In this document: positions 17,082 through 25,808 of the stretch, one piece after another
How the letters are laid out: each line of letters opens with the position of its first letter
Position numbering within the stretch: the stretch's first letter is position 1
Assembly (NCBI RefSeq): GCF_902497785.1
Contig: NZ_CABVHK010000023.1
Span: 51,378 to 115,377, forward strand
Direction: 5' to 3'
Length of the DNA: 64,000 bases
Source: Pseudomonas fluorescens
GTDB lineage: Bacteria; Pseudomonadota; Gammaproteobacteria; Pseudomonadales; Pseudomonadaceae
The notes under the pieces: generated by a model
What the model was told of the DNA's origin: nothing
The model's database searches: none
The model's input: only the letters and a program-made list of their open reading frames with translations
Position numbers and translations under genes: made by a program

Positions 17082-18077
17082 TCATCCCGTAGTCTGCCAG
17101 CCGATTCGATGCGATATCCAATCACGGCTGTGAGCCAGAACCCTGGCTGACATGGCGGTCGGGAAGTGGATAAACCCATGGGCGGAAGAGGGCAGCAGAT
17201 GCACTTCGACGGGTGCCGATTTCGTCCACCGCTCTGCCAGTTCGAGCGTGTCGTCTATCAGCGGGTCCAACTCACCGGCAAACATCAGCGCAGCAGGGAA
17301 GCCCGTAAAGTCACCGTACAGCGGTGACAACGGCGGCTGCCGGCGTTCCTCGTCGCTTAACCCCGGCGTGAGCATGCGCAACGCTTCGACTATTCCGGGA
17401 CCATCCAATAACAGCGTTTGAGGAGGGGCTGCGCGTACGCTCGCCGTGCCGGTCAAATCGTAGACGCCGTAATACAGGACCGCGCCCCTCACACGTTGAA
17501 GCAACTCGGGCCATTGTTTGAGCCCGAGCAACGTGGCGGCAGCAAGATGAGCCCCTGCCGATTCACCGACAACGATAACCGGCAGATCAGCAAACTCTCC
17601 GCCGTCCTCACTCAATAGCCAACGAGCGACACAAAGACAGTCCGCCAACAGACCTTCAATTGGCGTTGTAACCGCAAGCCGGTAATCGACAGAAACCACC
17701 GTCACATTGCACGCCTTAACCATGGCAACGTTAAGGTCGTCGTTCATCTGCGCATTGCCGATCACCCATCCACCGCCATGGAAATCAAGCACAACGCCTT
17801 TCGCTTTTCCGTTCGGTCTGATTATCCGCACGGGCACTGAAACGCCACCCACACTAACCACAGTTCTTTGCGCCTCAAGCCCCTGCTTGCGCAACTTCGC
17901 CGAGCCGCGCATTTGACTGACGCGCAGCAGCGCCTGGATCAGCCGAGGCGTAATACGATTGCGGATTCTAAAACGCGGTAACCAGGCGAGTTTTTTGTTA
18001 AAGCGCTGCATTTGCGCGAGATCGCGTTCGTCAGCAAATAGCGCCGTGGTCAGCAGATGCTGTCGCGCATTCATCAT
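17082..18077 (-). CDS. Alpha/beta hydrolase, hormone-sensitive-lipase family
   Basis: A 331-residue esterase. It carries the HSL-family oxyanion motif HGGGW, the nucleophile elbow GESAG, an Asp in GELDPLIDD and the catalytic His in SSAHGF, in that order. The start lies in a GTG-ATG-ATG run (18080, 18077, 18074) that overlaps the stop of the upstream tspO, so it is translationally coupled to it. No signal peptide is seen; cytoplasmic esterase of unknown substrate. Confidence 0.87.
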   Translation of the reverse strand: MMNARQHLLTTALFADERDLAQMQRFNKKLAWLPRFRIRNRITPRLIQALLRVSQMRGSAKLRKQGLEAQRTVVSVGGVSVPVRIIRPNGKAKGVVLDFHGGGWVIGNAQMNDDLNVAMVKACNVTVVSVDYRLAVTTPIEGLLADCLCVARWLLSEDGGEFADLPVIVVGESAGAHLAAATLLGLKQWPELLQRVRGAVLYYGVYDLTGTASVRAAPPQTLLLDGPGIVEALRMLTPGLSDEERRQPPLSPLYGDFTGFPAALMFAGELDPLIDDTLELAERWTKSAPVEVHLLPSSAHGFIHFPTAMSARVLAHSRDWISHRIGWQTTG

Positions 18078-18517
18078 CACCGGTTATTACGCAGGATGGA
18101 AAAATTCAGCGCAGCGGCGACACAAAGCCATGCAAGGTAAGGCAACAGAATTAACCCGGTCACAATGTCCAGACGCAGCCCCAGTACCACCATGCCAGCG
18201 ACAACTATCAAAAGCAGCGACAGAATCACCATGCCGGCGAAGAGCTGATGTGCGCCAAAGAACACCGGCGTCCACAGTGTATTAAGCGCAATCTGCGCCG
18301 CCCATAACGCCAGCAGCACCTGGCTCCCTGGAATCAGGGTCAAACGGTAACCCGCCCAGGCGATCAGTAAATAAATGATCGACCAGGCGACAGGGAACAG
18401 CCAGTTGGGTGGCGTGAAGCTCGGCTTGATGAGGTCTTCGTACCACTGGCCAGGTTTGAAAATGATTCCGGTGCTCGCGGCGGCACCGCAGGCTATAAGA
18501 AAAATGAGAATGGTCAT
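18077..18517 (-). CDS. tspO: TspO/MBR family membrane protein
   Basis: A 146-residue protein with five hydrophobic helices, matching TspO (tryptophan-rich sensory protein / benzodiazepine receptor). The hallmark WYEDLIKPSFTPPNWLFPV and the later LNTLWTPVFFGAHQ are present. The start at 18517 (MTILIFL) has AAGGA seven bases upstream and is preferred over an upstream in-frame ATG at 18562. TspO binds porphyrins and is linked to tetrapyrrole or stress control. Here it is coupled to an esterase gene. Confidence 0.88.
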   Translation of the reverse strand: MTILIFLIACGAAASTGIIFKPGQWYEDLIKPSFTPPNWLFPVAWSIIYLLIAWAGYRLTLIPGSQVLLALWAAQIALNTLWTPVFFGAHQLFAGMVILSLLLIVVAGMVVLGLRLDIVTGLILLPYLAWLCVAAALNFSILRNNR

Positions 18518-18709
18518 CCGTTGTCCTTGGCTGAGGTCAGCTATCTGGGTTTGAAATGCCACGTCGGCAACTTCAACGGTGGACGCTCAGTGACGCGAAA
18601 AGTTTGATTTGGGAGAGGTAATTGGTTGCTCATCGTTGTGCGCAAACAGGCAGACGCCGGTCGAAACACCGTTGCCATTGGAATGCCCGGTCCAACGCAA
18701 ATACGTTTC

Positions 18710-18868
18710 TCAGCCCTCAGAGGCGCTGACCGAGTCGTCACTGGTTTCAGCCGCCAGCTTCAAACGGTCAGCTTTGCTGATGTATTTATCCTTTGCCGGT
18801 GCCAATTTGGCACTGGCTTTTTTGGCGTGAGCCTTTAATAACTGCTTTATTTTTTTACGACGATTCAT
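18710..18868 (-). CDS. DUF2986-like small basic protein, 52 aa
   Basis: A 52-codon gene running from ATG at 18868 to TGA at 18710-18712. The product starts MNRRKKIKQLLKAHAKKAS, contains KYISKADRLKLAAE and ends in an acidic-serine tail. This matches the compact DUF2986 family as I remember it. It is highly basic with no membrane segment. The role of the family is unknown. It lies alone between tspO and the GFA gene; the Shine-Dalgarno is weak. Confidence 0.7.
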   Translation of the reverse strand: MNRRKKIKQLLKAHAKKASAKLAPAKDKYISKADRLKLAAETSDDSVSASEG

Positions 18869-18947
18869 GGTTCGCTACCCGGCTTGTCAATTCTTGAACG
18901 ACATCGGCCCGAATGTTAAACCACAATCCCGTGGCGCGTCCTTGGCA

Positions 18948-19382
18948 CTATTCGTCCACGCTGATACCCGATCCTCCTGATTCGCTGGGGACGTCCTTCA
19001 GCTTGGGCAATCCATCCTTGATGCGCAGCACGGTCTCCTGATAATGCACGTGAACGCCTGGCGAGTACGCGAGATCCGGGATAACCGCGGCATACACATC
19101 GATCAGCCCCATTCCGGGGTGTTCAGTGAACAGGTGCCCGCCGCACGTTTTGCACCACTTGCGGTAGCTTCGCGGTGTCTTGTTGTACGTGCCGATGTTG
19201 TCCGCACCCCGAGTCACTTGCACCGCCTCGGGTTTCCACAGCGTGAAGGCGTTGACCGGCCCTGCTGACCAATGCCGACATGACTCGCAATGGCAATAAC
19301 CCATCGCGGCCGGCTCGCCGCTGACGGTGAATTCGACTGCGCCGCAAAAGCAACTGCCCTGGTAAGACCGTTCAGTGTTCAT
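18948..19382 (-). CDS. GFA / CENP-V domain protein (zinc-binding)
   Basis: A 144-residue member of the glutathione-dependent formaldehyde-activating (GFA) fold. Zinc-ligand cysteines are seen in GSCFCGAVEF, YCHCESCRHWS and WCKTCGGHLF, the full family set. ATG at 19382 has GAGGAG seven bases upstream. It lies 29 bases downstream of the nitrilase gene on the same strand, so it is probably co-transcribed with it. Most such proteins are not proven formaldehyde enzymes; a carbon-sulfur lyase or zinc-binding role is equally possible. Confidence 0.88.
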   Translation of the reverse strand: MNTERSYQGSCFCGAVEFTVSGEPAAMGYCHCESCRHWSAGPVNAFTLWKPEAVQVTRGADNIGTYNKTPRSYRKWCKTCGGHLFTEHPGMGLIDVYAAVIPDLAYSPGVHVHYQETVLRIKDGLPKLKDVPSESGGSGISVDE

Positions 19383-19411
19383 GGCATGACTCCTCGATCA
19401 ATGGTTTGCCT

Positions 19412-20353
19412 TCACTCGTCGATGTAGCGCACCGCTGTCGCCGGCGTGCGCCGTACCTGCAACTGGAAAATGTCAGGGCGCGCGTAATGCCCGGTGACGT
19501 CGAGCGCCCGTCGCGCTGGCGCCACCAGCGCGACGTCGATGTCCGCATACAAAATGCCGGCCTCCCGGTGTAACGGGCCGGCCACGATCCGCCCTTGCGG
19601 ATTGACCACCACCGAGTCGCCGTCGTTGATCCATTCATCCGGATCGGCAAACAGTTGCGCTCGCGCCGGGAAATCCTCAGGGACATCACTGCCACGCAGC
19701 GCAGTGCCACTGCCGAGCACCCAACAACGGCCTTCGAGCGCAATGTGACGCATCGTGCTGATCCAGCCCTCACCGGTGTCGTACGTGGGGGCGACGTAGA
19801 TCTCCACCCCTTGCGCATACAGCGAATAGCGCGCCAGCGGCATGTAGTTTTCCCAGCAGATCAGCGCACCCACGCGCCCGACCGGTGTCTCCACCGCACG
19901 CAACCCCGAGGCATCGCCGAAGCCATGCACCATGCGCTCCGGATTGGTCGGCATCAGCTTGCGGTGACGGTTGAGCACGGCACCGTCCGGACCGATAACG
20001 ACTACGCTGTTATAGAGCGTGCCGCCTCCAGTTCGCCGGTCGCATTCATTGATGCCGCACACAATTGTCACCGCGTGAACCCTGGCGGCCTCGCACAAGG
20101 GGCTCAAGTCACCGTGGGCGATATCGACGGCGTTGGCCAGCAGTCGCGTGTGCAACTGGCCCATGACGGCCCCGTCCTTTCCCGCCGCCAGTCGCCAGAT
20201 CCACGACGGGTAACCGGGAATGTACGATTCGGGCAACACGATCAGCGCGGCTCCCGCCGCCGCTGCCTCGGCGACCGATTGCACGGCCCGGGCGATCGTC
20301 GCATCGCGGTGGAGCAGCACCGGCGGGCGCTGAATGATGGCTACGCTGGTCAT
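19412..20353 (-). CDS. Nitrilase-family carbon-nitrogen hydrolase
   Basis: A 313-residue nitrilase-superfamily enzyme. The Glu-Lys-Cys triad is visible: Glu in VLPESYIPGYP, Lys in RHRKLMPT and Cys in LICWENYMPLAR. The combination of CWENYMPLAR and the length fits the true nitrilase / aliphatic nitrilase branch, converting nitriles to acids plus ammonia. ATG at 20353 has GGAGA eight bases upstream. It is followed by the GFA gene and divergent from an HxlR regulator (98-base gap), which probably controls it. Confidence 0.88.
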   Translation of the reverse strand: MTSVAIIQRPPVLLHRDATIARAVQSVAEAAAAGAALIVLPESYIPGYPSWIWRLAAGKDGAVMGQLHTRLLANAVDIAHGDLSPLCEAARVHAVTIVCGINECDRRTGGGTLYNSVVVIGPDGAVLNRHRKLMPTNPERMVHGFGDASGLRAVETPVGRVGALICWENYMPLARYSLYAQGVEIYVAPTYDTGEGWISTMRHIALEGRCWVLGSGTALRGSDVPEDFPARAQLFADPDEWINDGDSVVVNPQGRIVAGPLHREAGILYADIDVALVAPARRALDVTGHYARPDIFQLQVRRTPATAVRYIDE

Positions 20354-20451
20354 GGCGTTCTCCTTTGGCTTTTGGCTTTCGAAGGCTTGAGCGTGCGCGT
20401 GGCGAAGTGGCGGGGCCAGTTCAAAAAGTGAAGCGTTGCGGAGTCCAGACG

Positions 20452-21141
20452 ATGGAAGGAAGCTACGGTCAGTTCTGCACGGTCGCACGCGGTGCCGAAG
20501 CCCTGTGCGAACGCTGGACACCCTTGGTGGTGCGCGAACTGTTGTGCGGCAGCAAGCGCTTCAACGAACTGCACCGCGGCGTCCCTCGCATGTCCACCAA
20601 CCTGCTGGCACAGCGGCTGCGCCATCTGGAGGAAATCGGCGTCATACGTCGCACCGCCGCCGGCAACGTCTGGGAGTACAGCCTGACCGAGGCGGGCGAG
20701 GAACTGCGGCCCATCATCATGGCGCTGGGTCATTGGGGCGCGCGCTGGATCGGCAGTCGCCTGCGCGAGGACGAACTCGACGCCGGACTATTGATGTGGG
20801 ACGTGCGCCGGTTCGTGCGCATCGAAACGTTCCCGGCGCGGCCGGTGGTCATTCAGTTCACGTTTCGCGACGCCCGGCCCGGCGAGCAAGCGTGGTGGCT
20901 GGTGGTTGAGGAGGGTGTGGCGGATCTGTGCCGCGATGATCCGGGCCGCGAACTGACCCTCGTCGTGGACTCCAGCGTGCGGGCGTTGACCGAGGTATGG
21001 ACGGGCGACCGCACGCCGCGGGAGGTGCTTCAGTCGCGCGAGATGCGCGTGGATGGCGCGCAGAAGGACGCGGAAAATTTGTGGCGCTGGCTGGGGACGA
21101 GTGCGTTTGCGGGGACGAGGAGGGCGGTGGTGGCTCGGTGA
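20452..21141 (+). CDS. HxlR-family regulator with C-terminal extension
   Basis: A 229-residue regulator. The HxlR winged helix spans about residues 1-100 (CTVARGAEALCERWTPLVVRELL, RMSTNLLAQRLRHLEEIGVI, YSLTEAGEELRP). It is followed by about 125 residues that look like the SCP2-like ligand domain found in this sub-branch. The start at 20452 has CGGAG eight bases upstream. It is divergent from the nitrilase-GFA operon and is the likely regulator of it. Confidence 0.85.
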   Translation: MEGSYGQFCTVARGAEALCERWTPLVVRELLCGSKRFNELHRGVPRMSTNLLAQRLRHLEEIGVIRRTAAGNVWEYSLTEAGEELRPIIMALGHWGARWIGSRLREDELDAGLLMWDVRRFVRIETFPARPVVIQFTFRDARPGEQAWWLVVEEGVADLCRDDPGRELTLVVDSSVRALTEVWTGDRTPREVLQSREMRVDGAQKDAENLWRWLGTSAFAGTRRAVVAR

Positions 21142-21146
21142 TCCGA

Positions 21147-21198
21147 AAAGGGGACAGATTTATTTTCGGTGAAAGCGGAAACTAAATCTGTCCATTTT
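21147..21198. repeat. GGGGACAGATTT dyad element
   Basis: Arms GGACAGATTT (within 21147-21162) and AAATCTGTCC (within 21184-21198) form a hairpin between the convergent HxlR and arsH genes. A sequence of the same family is at 27023-27073. Elements of this kind are dispersed in gamma-proteobacterial genomes, and this one could act as a bidirectional terminator. Confidence 0.6.
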
Positions 21199-21250
21199 TC
21201 ACAGCGGTAAAAAAGCGGACGGCGCATTGGCAGTGCGCGTCATGCGGGTC

Positions 21251-21952
21251 TCATATTGAACGCTGATTCACTCGGGCGGTGAGCTGCTCAGCGGTCTCTT
21301 TTCGTTCCGAATAGCGATCCACCAGCGACGTCTGGTGGTCGCGCAGCAGCAGGGTGAACTTCACCAGTTCTTCCATCACGTCGACGACCCGGTCGTAGTA
21401 CGCCGATGGCTTCATCCGGCCTGCCTCGTCGAACTCCATGAAGGCTTTCGGCACCGAGGACTGGTTGGGGATGGTGAACATCCGCATCCAGCGACCCAAC
21501 ACCCGAAGCTGATTGACCACGTTGAACGACTGCGAGCCACCACAGACCTGCATCACCGCCAACGTCTTGCCCTGAGTAGGCCGGATGGCGCCGAGCGCCA
21601 GCGGTGTCCAGTCGATCTGCGCCTTGAACACTGCCGACATCGCGCCGTGCCGTTCCGGCGAACACCAGACCTGACCTTCCGACCACATCACCAGGTCGCG
21701 CAGCTCCTGCACTTTGGGATGCTCGACCGGTGCATCGTCCGGCAGGGGCAAGCCGCAAGGGTTGAAGATGCGCGTCTCTGCACCGAAGTGATCCAGAAGG
21801 CGGGCGGCTTCTTCCACCAGCAGACGGCTGAACGAGCGCTCGCGGGTCGAGCCGTACAACAGCAGGATGCGCGGCTTGTGAGCGCCTGGGTGTTTCGCCG
21901 TCTGCGGGTCATCGAACAGGGTGAGATCAAGATTGGGAAGGTGTTCGGACAT
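21251..21952 (-). CDS. arsH: ArsH, NADPH-dependent organoarsenical oxidase
   Basis: A 233-residue flavodoxin-fold protein. It carries the FMN-binding LLYGSTRERSFSRLL motif (about residues 31-45), WCSPERHGAMSAVFKAQIDW, and GGSQSFNVVNQLRVLGRWM, all characteristic of ArsH. ArsH oxidises trivalent methylarsenicals and similar compounds to the less toxic pentavalent forms. It is the last gene of arsR-arsC-arsH, 12 bases after arsC. The operon lacks an arsenite efflux gene. Confidence 0.95.
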   Translation of the reverse strand: MSEHLPNLDLTLFDDPQTAKHPGAHKPRILLLYGSTRERSFSRLLVEEAARLLDHFGAETRIFNPCGLPLPDDAPVEHPKVQELRDLVMWSEGQVWCSPERHGAMSAVFKAQIDWTPLALGAIRPTQGKTLAVMQVCGGSQSFNVVNQLRVLGRWMRMFTIPNQSSVPKAFMEFDEAGRMKPSAYYDRVVDVMEELVKFTLLLRDHQTSLVDRYSERKETAEQLTARVNQRSI

Positions 21953-21964
21953 GGGTCCTCCAGC

Positions 21965-22435
21965 TTAAAGACAGCCGATTCGATCCAGCTCGCGCTTGAG
22001 TTCATCGCGGCTGAGGTTGTTAAAGGGGAGGGCGAGGAAGGCTGCGCAGCGTTGCTCGATGCGCGCCAGCGTGGAGCGAAAAGCCGCGTCAACGGCAGCT
22101 TCGTCACCCTTCACGTCGGACGGATCTTCCAGCCCCCAATGGGATTTCAACGCCGGGCCGAAGTAGACCGGGCAGGCTTCGCCCGCTGCCTTGTCACACA
22201 CGGTGATGACGATGTCTGGAGGATTGTCCTCGAAAGCGTCATTGCCCTTGCTGCTCAAGCCATCGATGCCGATACCGGCTTGCTGCAGCGTGGCCAGACT
22301 GCGCGGCAGCACCTGACCTTTGGGAAAACTGCCGGAACTCACCGCTTCAAATCCTTCCGGCGCCAAGTGATTGAACATGGCTTCTGAAAGGATGCTGCGG
22401 CAGCTATTGGCCGTGCACATAAACAGGACTCGCAT
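21965..22435 (-). CDS. arsC: Arsenate reductase ArsC, LMW-phosphatase type
   Basis: A 156-residue arsenate reductase of the low-molecular-weight tyrosine-phosphatase fold. The P-loop is FMCTANSCRS (Cys-X5-Arg), and a second redox Cys pair is in ITVCDKAAGEACPV. These cysteines fit the thioredoxin-coupled class. ATG at 22435 has AGGAG six bases upstream. It reduces As(V) to As(III), which normally needs an ArsB or Acr3 exporter; none is encoded between arsR and arsC (52-base gap) or after arsH. Confidence 0.93.
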   Translation of the reverse strand: MRVLFMCTANSCRSILSEAMFNHLAPEGFEAVSSGSFPKGQVLPRSLATLQQAGIGIDGLSSKGNDAFEDNPPDIVITVCDKAAGEACPVYFGPALKSHWGLEDPSDVKGDEAAVDAAFRSTLARIEQRCAAFLALPFNNLSRDELKRELDRIGCL

Positions 22436-22487
22436 ACATAACTCCTGCCGCTCCGGGCGGACATCAAAGGCTTGGGTCAAGGCGGGT

Positions 22488-22853
22488 TCAACAGCAGGCA
22501 ACGTCGCGGACAGGGCGACTTTCCATGCCCTGCAAGCGAGCGGCGTTGCTCTGCAGCCAGTCGACGTTGGCCCGCAACGTCACCTGCAAAATGTCGAGCA
22601 CCCAGGCCGGCAGATCCGGGTTAAGGCGGTAATAAACCCACTGGCCCTGACGGCGATCCAGCAACAGGCCATTACTGCGCAGCTGGGCGAGATGACGGCT
22701 GATCTTCGGCTGGCTGTCATCCAGCGCGCACATCAACTCGCAAACACACAGCTCGCCGTAAGAAGCGATCAACAGCGTGGCGCGGGCACGGGTCTCGTCG
22801 GCGAGGCTTTTGAATAGTTCGGGAGGGGTGAGCATGGGGTGTGCCCTGGACAT
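22488..22853 (-). CDS. arsR: ArsR-family arsenic-responsive repressor
   Basis: A 121-residue winged-helix repressor. The metalloid site is ELCVCEL and the recognition helix is in DDSQPKISRHLAQLRS. C-terminal CC may add ligands. An alternative ATG at 22835 is preceded by AGGG and may be the real start. It is the first gene of the operon, with a palindrome just upstream that suits autorepression. Confidence 0.93.
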   Translation of the reverse strand: MSRAHPMLTPPELFKSLADETRARATLLIASYGELCVCELMCALDDSQPKISRHLAQLRSNGLLLDRRQGQWVYYRLNPDLPAWVLDILQVTLRANVDWLQSNAARLQGMESRPVRDVACC

Positions 22854-22867
22854 ATGGGTGAACGAAT

Positions 22868-22883
22868 ATACGGATATCCATAT
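22868..22883. promoter_or_regulatory. Candidate ArsR operator
   Basis: ATACGGATATCCATAT is a near-perfect 16-base palindrome (one mismatched pair) lying 15 bases upstream of the first arsR start codon. This is the expected place for an ArsR dimer to block transcription. Assigned by symmetry and position. Confidence 0.6.
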
Positions 22884-22913
22884 GTGTTGTGCAAGGGGGG
22901 GCCGAGTGTTCGA

Positions 22914-24107
22914 CTACTGAAACCGCCGATGCAAATCCGGAAAAATATCCTGAGCAAACCAGGCGGGCAGGCCGGGAGTGACGATACGGGATTTTGGCGT
23001 TTGACTTTCCACCAAGCCTGCTTTGATCAGTCGGGAAAGCTCATCGATTGCCGGTCGAGGGGTGAGGCCGGTGAAGGTCTTTATTTCGTTGCGCGGCAGG
23101 CTTCCTTGTGTGATTAACGCAATCATCGCGGGCGCACTTTCGGGGCGTATACCGTGTTGTTGAAGTTTCTCATTGTAGCGAAACGCGTGTATCACACGCC
23201 CCCGAAGTTGGGACGGGTCCACCGCTGAGGTCATGTAATCGACCTGGTCGTGACACACCTGCAGCATGAACTCGATGAATTCGAAATAGCGTCGCTGAGA
23301 CAACTGGCCACGTCCGTCCAGATCACCCTCTCTCGGGCGGTCGGCCATGGTCAGGGCGGCGTAGTAGTCGCGGTGTTGCCTTGCAAGCCCGCGCGACAGC
23401 GACCATAGCGTTGGCTTCAGGCCAAGGCTCACCAACTGTAGATGAGTGACCAGCCGCGCCACCCGACCATTCCCGTCCGCGAAGGGGTGAACCCAAGCGA
23501 GGCGATGATGGTAGGCAAGCGCAGCAATAAGCTGACGGCGGGTATCTGTCTGCCGACCAAAGCCAGTCTGGAGGTGTCGCAGCATTCCGTCTACAGCGCG
23601 AGCGTCCGGCGCGTCATGATTGCCGACAACAACGTTCTGGCCTGTGACTGATCGCAGGTTGCCGGGCTGCATGATCGAACCATCTGACAACGTGCGTTGC
23701 GCATCACTGGCACCGCGAAAAAGTCGTTTGTGTGCTGTGCTCACGAGCTCGGGTGCAAACATGTCACCCCAGGCAAACGAAGCCCGCTGGCGCAACGCCC
23801 GTTCGAGCAACGATTGTACCGCCATCTGTTCAACCGCCAGGTTTTTAAGCTGCTTGCGATCCTTGACTGGGGCCGCTTGTGCTTTTTGCATTTCAGCGGG
23901 CTCGGTGTATTGCCCTTCAATCAAGTTCGAGTAGTACGTATTGGTGATTTGCAGCAAACGGCCGAGGCGCGCAGCGGTTTCAGGTGGCAGGCGTCCGGCA
24001 AGAAATTGGGTCTTTCTGGGTAGCGCGTCCGCGAGAGCAATGATTGACGGGGGCAAACTATCGGGGAGAATTGGGTCGAGCCAGGTTTTCGATGTGATCA
24101 GGGACAT
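22914..24107 (-). CDS. Fic-domain protein (AMP-transferase type) with C-terminal winged helix
   Basis: A 397-residue Fic protein. The active-site motif HPFADGNGRVAR is at about residues 207-218 with the catalytic His207. An N-terminal inhibitory motif SNLIEG (Ser60...Glu64-Gly65) matches the S/T-xxx-E-G/N signature of self-inhibited class II Fic proteins. The C-terminus looks like a winged helix (LPRNEIKTFTGLTPRPAIDELSRL), as in many stand-alone bacterial Fic proteins. Activity: transfer of AMP, or another nucleotide, to a protein target. No antitoxin partner is adjacent, consistent with self-inhibition. The upstream region has repeated AT-rich motifs. Confidence 0.9.
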   Translation of the reverse strand: MSLITSKTWLDPILPDSLPPSIIALADALPRKTQFLAGRLPPETAARLGRLLQITNTYYSNLIEGQYTEPAEMQKAQAAPVKDRKQLKNLAVEQMAVQSLLERALRQRASFAWGDMFAPELVSTAHKRLFRGASDAQRTLSDGSIMQPGNLRSVTGQNVVVGNHDAPDARAVDGMLRHLQTGFGRQTDTRRQLIAALAYHHRLAWVHPFADGNGRVARLVTHLQLVSLGLKPTLWSLSRGLARQHRDYYAALTMADRPREGDLDGRGQLSQRRYFEFIEFMLQVCHDQVDYMTSAVDPSQLRGRVIHAFRYNEKLQQHGIRPESAPAMIALITQGSLPRNEIKTFTGLTPRPAIDELSRLIKAGLVESQTPKSRIVTPGLPAWFAQDIFPDLHRRFQ

Positions 24108-24478
24108 AGCATCTGTACCGTATGAAAGGCTTCACATTTTATTTCACATATCGACTTGATGAACAAGCGCTAATTTGTTGGGCTTCATGGGTTTTTAACG
24201 CTTTCAAACGAGAATTATCTTCACATTTTATTTCGCATATTTTTTTGTGTGGCTTTGGTCCAGAGGATCGCAAAATAGATTCGATAACCGCGCTGATCGC
24301 AGCTGCAAACGGGCCCGCATTGGCAGGCATGTCAGTCAAACTGTAGGAGCGAGCTTGCTCGCGATGGACTAAAAACGCAGCGTTTTCCTATGAACCAACC
24401 CCGCGTTTACGTTCGCGCCCATCGCGAGCAAGCTCGCTCCTACGCCAACACTGCGTCCATTCGGCGCCGTGTGCATAG
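24108..24478. other. Intergenic region with duplicated AT-rich motif and a REP pair
   Basis: This 371-base stretch has no supported gene. Next to the fic start, TTCACATTTTATTTC(A/G)CATAT occurs twice in the same orientation, at 24131-24151 and 24220-24240. A REP pair follows (see separate entry). Confidence 0.55.
24342..24443. repeat. REP/BIME pair
   Basis: TGTAGGAGCGAGCTTGCTCG at 24342-24361 and its inverted partner at about 24419-24443 surround a 50-base core. This is a typical Pseudomonas REP doublet. It lies downstream of the DUF3616 gene and can form a long cruciform or RNA hairpin. Confidence 0.85.
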
Positions 24479-25570
24479 CTAATTCAGGATGAACAGATCC
24501 CCTTCCACGGCCGTATCGCCGTGTTTACGACTCTGTGCAGCGGCGTCGTAGAGTATCAGCAGAACCTCCCCAGGCTGCTCGCCCGATTGGAACAGACACA
24601 TGCCCTCAGCGTGATCGTCGCCTTTGCCGAAAGGCACCTCCAGCACCTTTTCCAATTGATCTGTAAAAACCACGCTTTCCTGCTCGGACGCGAAACCGCC
24701 CCGCCAGCGGTAGACCGTTACCGGGCCGTCCTGGTCCATGGTCGGGCCCGCCAGGATCAGCAGATCGTCACCGCTCGTGCACAGATCGCGCACGCCCAAG
24801 CCATTTAACGCGAAGAAGTGCTTGCGATAGCGGCGCCCACCCGGGCCGATCTTCTTGAGTACTAGCGTGTCAGTCGAGGCTTCGTTCAGCTCAGGTTCGA
24901 TCTCCAGCAACACAGCCCAGCCACGCAGGACCGGTCCACGCATCCCCAGCAGAAGGCGCGAGCCGATCACCGCCAAGCCTTCGATATCGAAGCCGTTGTC
25001 CTTGCCCGGGATACTCAGGAAATTGCGCAACTGAGGATCTCCAGCAATTGCCGCAGTCAGGTCGTTACCGACTTCGTTGCCGTGTAGCTGCGCCGCCGAG
25101 CGTCCATCGGCGTCCACTTTCCTGGCGAGTGCATAGCCGTTGTTCTGCTGAATTACAGGAATGCGGGCCAGCAGATAGCGATTACCGTCCGCCTCAACCG
25201 TCGATAGACGCTTGATATTCTTCTGAGCGGGATTGCCCGCTTTGGGCTTCTTTCGCTTCAGGCTATGGGAGCCCACCACCCAGAGGTAACCACTGTCGCG
25301 GACATACGCCAGCCCCTCGATATCGATCTCGGCGTCGTGCTGCGGTAGGGGCAGATCCAGAAAGTCCTGGAGCTGAAACGATAGGTGCTCATCGCACGTT
25401 ACGACGTCGCCGGGCGCGGCGGCCTGGATTGTCAGGCGTTCGAGGCTCGTGGTTTCGTCGTTCGCCACCCAGAGTGTGTCGTCAATCTGCAGAGCGACCG
25501 AAAGGCCATCGCGCAACGACGCAAACGCCGGATCAAATTTCAACATCGCAACATTGGTTCGCTCGCCCAT
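24479..25570 (-). CDS. DUF3616 domain protein
   Basis: A 363-residue protein recognised as DUF3616 by LRDGLSVALQIDDTLWVANDETTSLERL near the start and IDIEGLAYV...GYLWVVGSHSLKRKK, with a second DIEGLAV repeat and a VRDL motif later. The pattern is a beta-propeller-like, probably enzymatic or binding, domain of unknown function. The start at 25570 is preferred because AGGAGA lies seven bases upstream; an in-frame ATG at 25609 adds 13 residues. No signal peptide. It stands alone on the minus strand. Confidence 0.8.
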   Translation of the reverse strand: MGERTNVAMLKFDPAFASLRDGLSVALQIDDTLWVANDETTSLERLTIQAAAPGDVVTCDEHLSFQLQDFLDLPLPQHDAEIDIEGLAYVRDSGYLWVVGSHSLKRKKPKAGNPAQKNIKRLSTVEADGNRYLLARIPVIQQNNGYALARKVDADGRSAAQLHGNEVGNDLTAAIAGDPQLRNFLSIPGKDNGFDIEGLAVIGSRLLLGMRGPVLRGWAVLLEIEPELNEASTDTLVLKKIGPGGRRYRKHFFALNGLGVRDLCTSGDDLLILAGPTMDQDGPVTVYRWRGGFASEQESVVFTDQLEKVLEVPFGKGDDHAEGMCLFQSGEQPGEVLLILYDAAAQSRKHGDTAVEGDLFILN

Positions 25571-25808
25571 GAGCGGTCTCCTGTCTATATGACGCGCCGC
25601 GCCGGTCATCCAGAACTGAATTTATTGCCTCTTCGCCGACAAGCGGTCGCGCCCTTGGGCACAAAGCCTGCAATAGGCCATCGGCAGACATTTGACGTCA
25701 ATCAACCGCCACGCAGATTTCACCATCAGCCTGCCCAATTAACACAGCTCAACTGCGCGGGTTAGAGCGCAACTGTGGCCGCACCATTCCCGCATAAGGA
25801 TCCTTGAC

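Noticed and set aside
18541..18633. 30-codon frame on the minus strand before tspO
   Set aside because: It has a plausible ATG, but there is no Shine-Dalgarno, no family resemblance and it is very short. It may be a gene remnant or chance.
24342..24443. REP pairs considered as a CRISPR array
   Set aside because: Only two inverted copies with no regular spacers. They match the known REP/BIME type; no CRISPR array is seen in the window.
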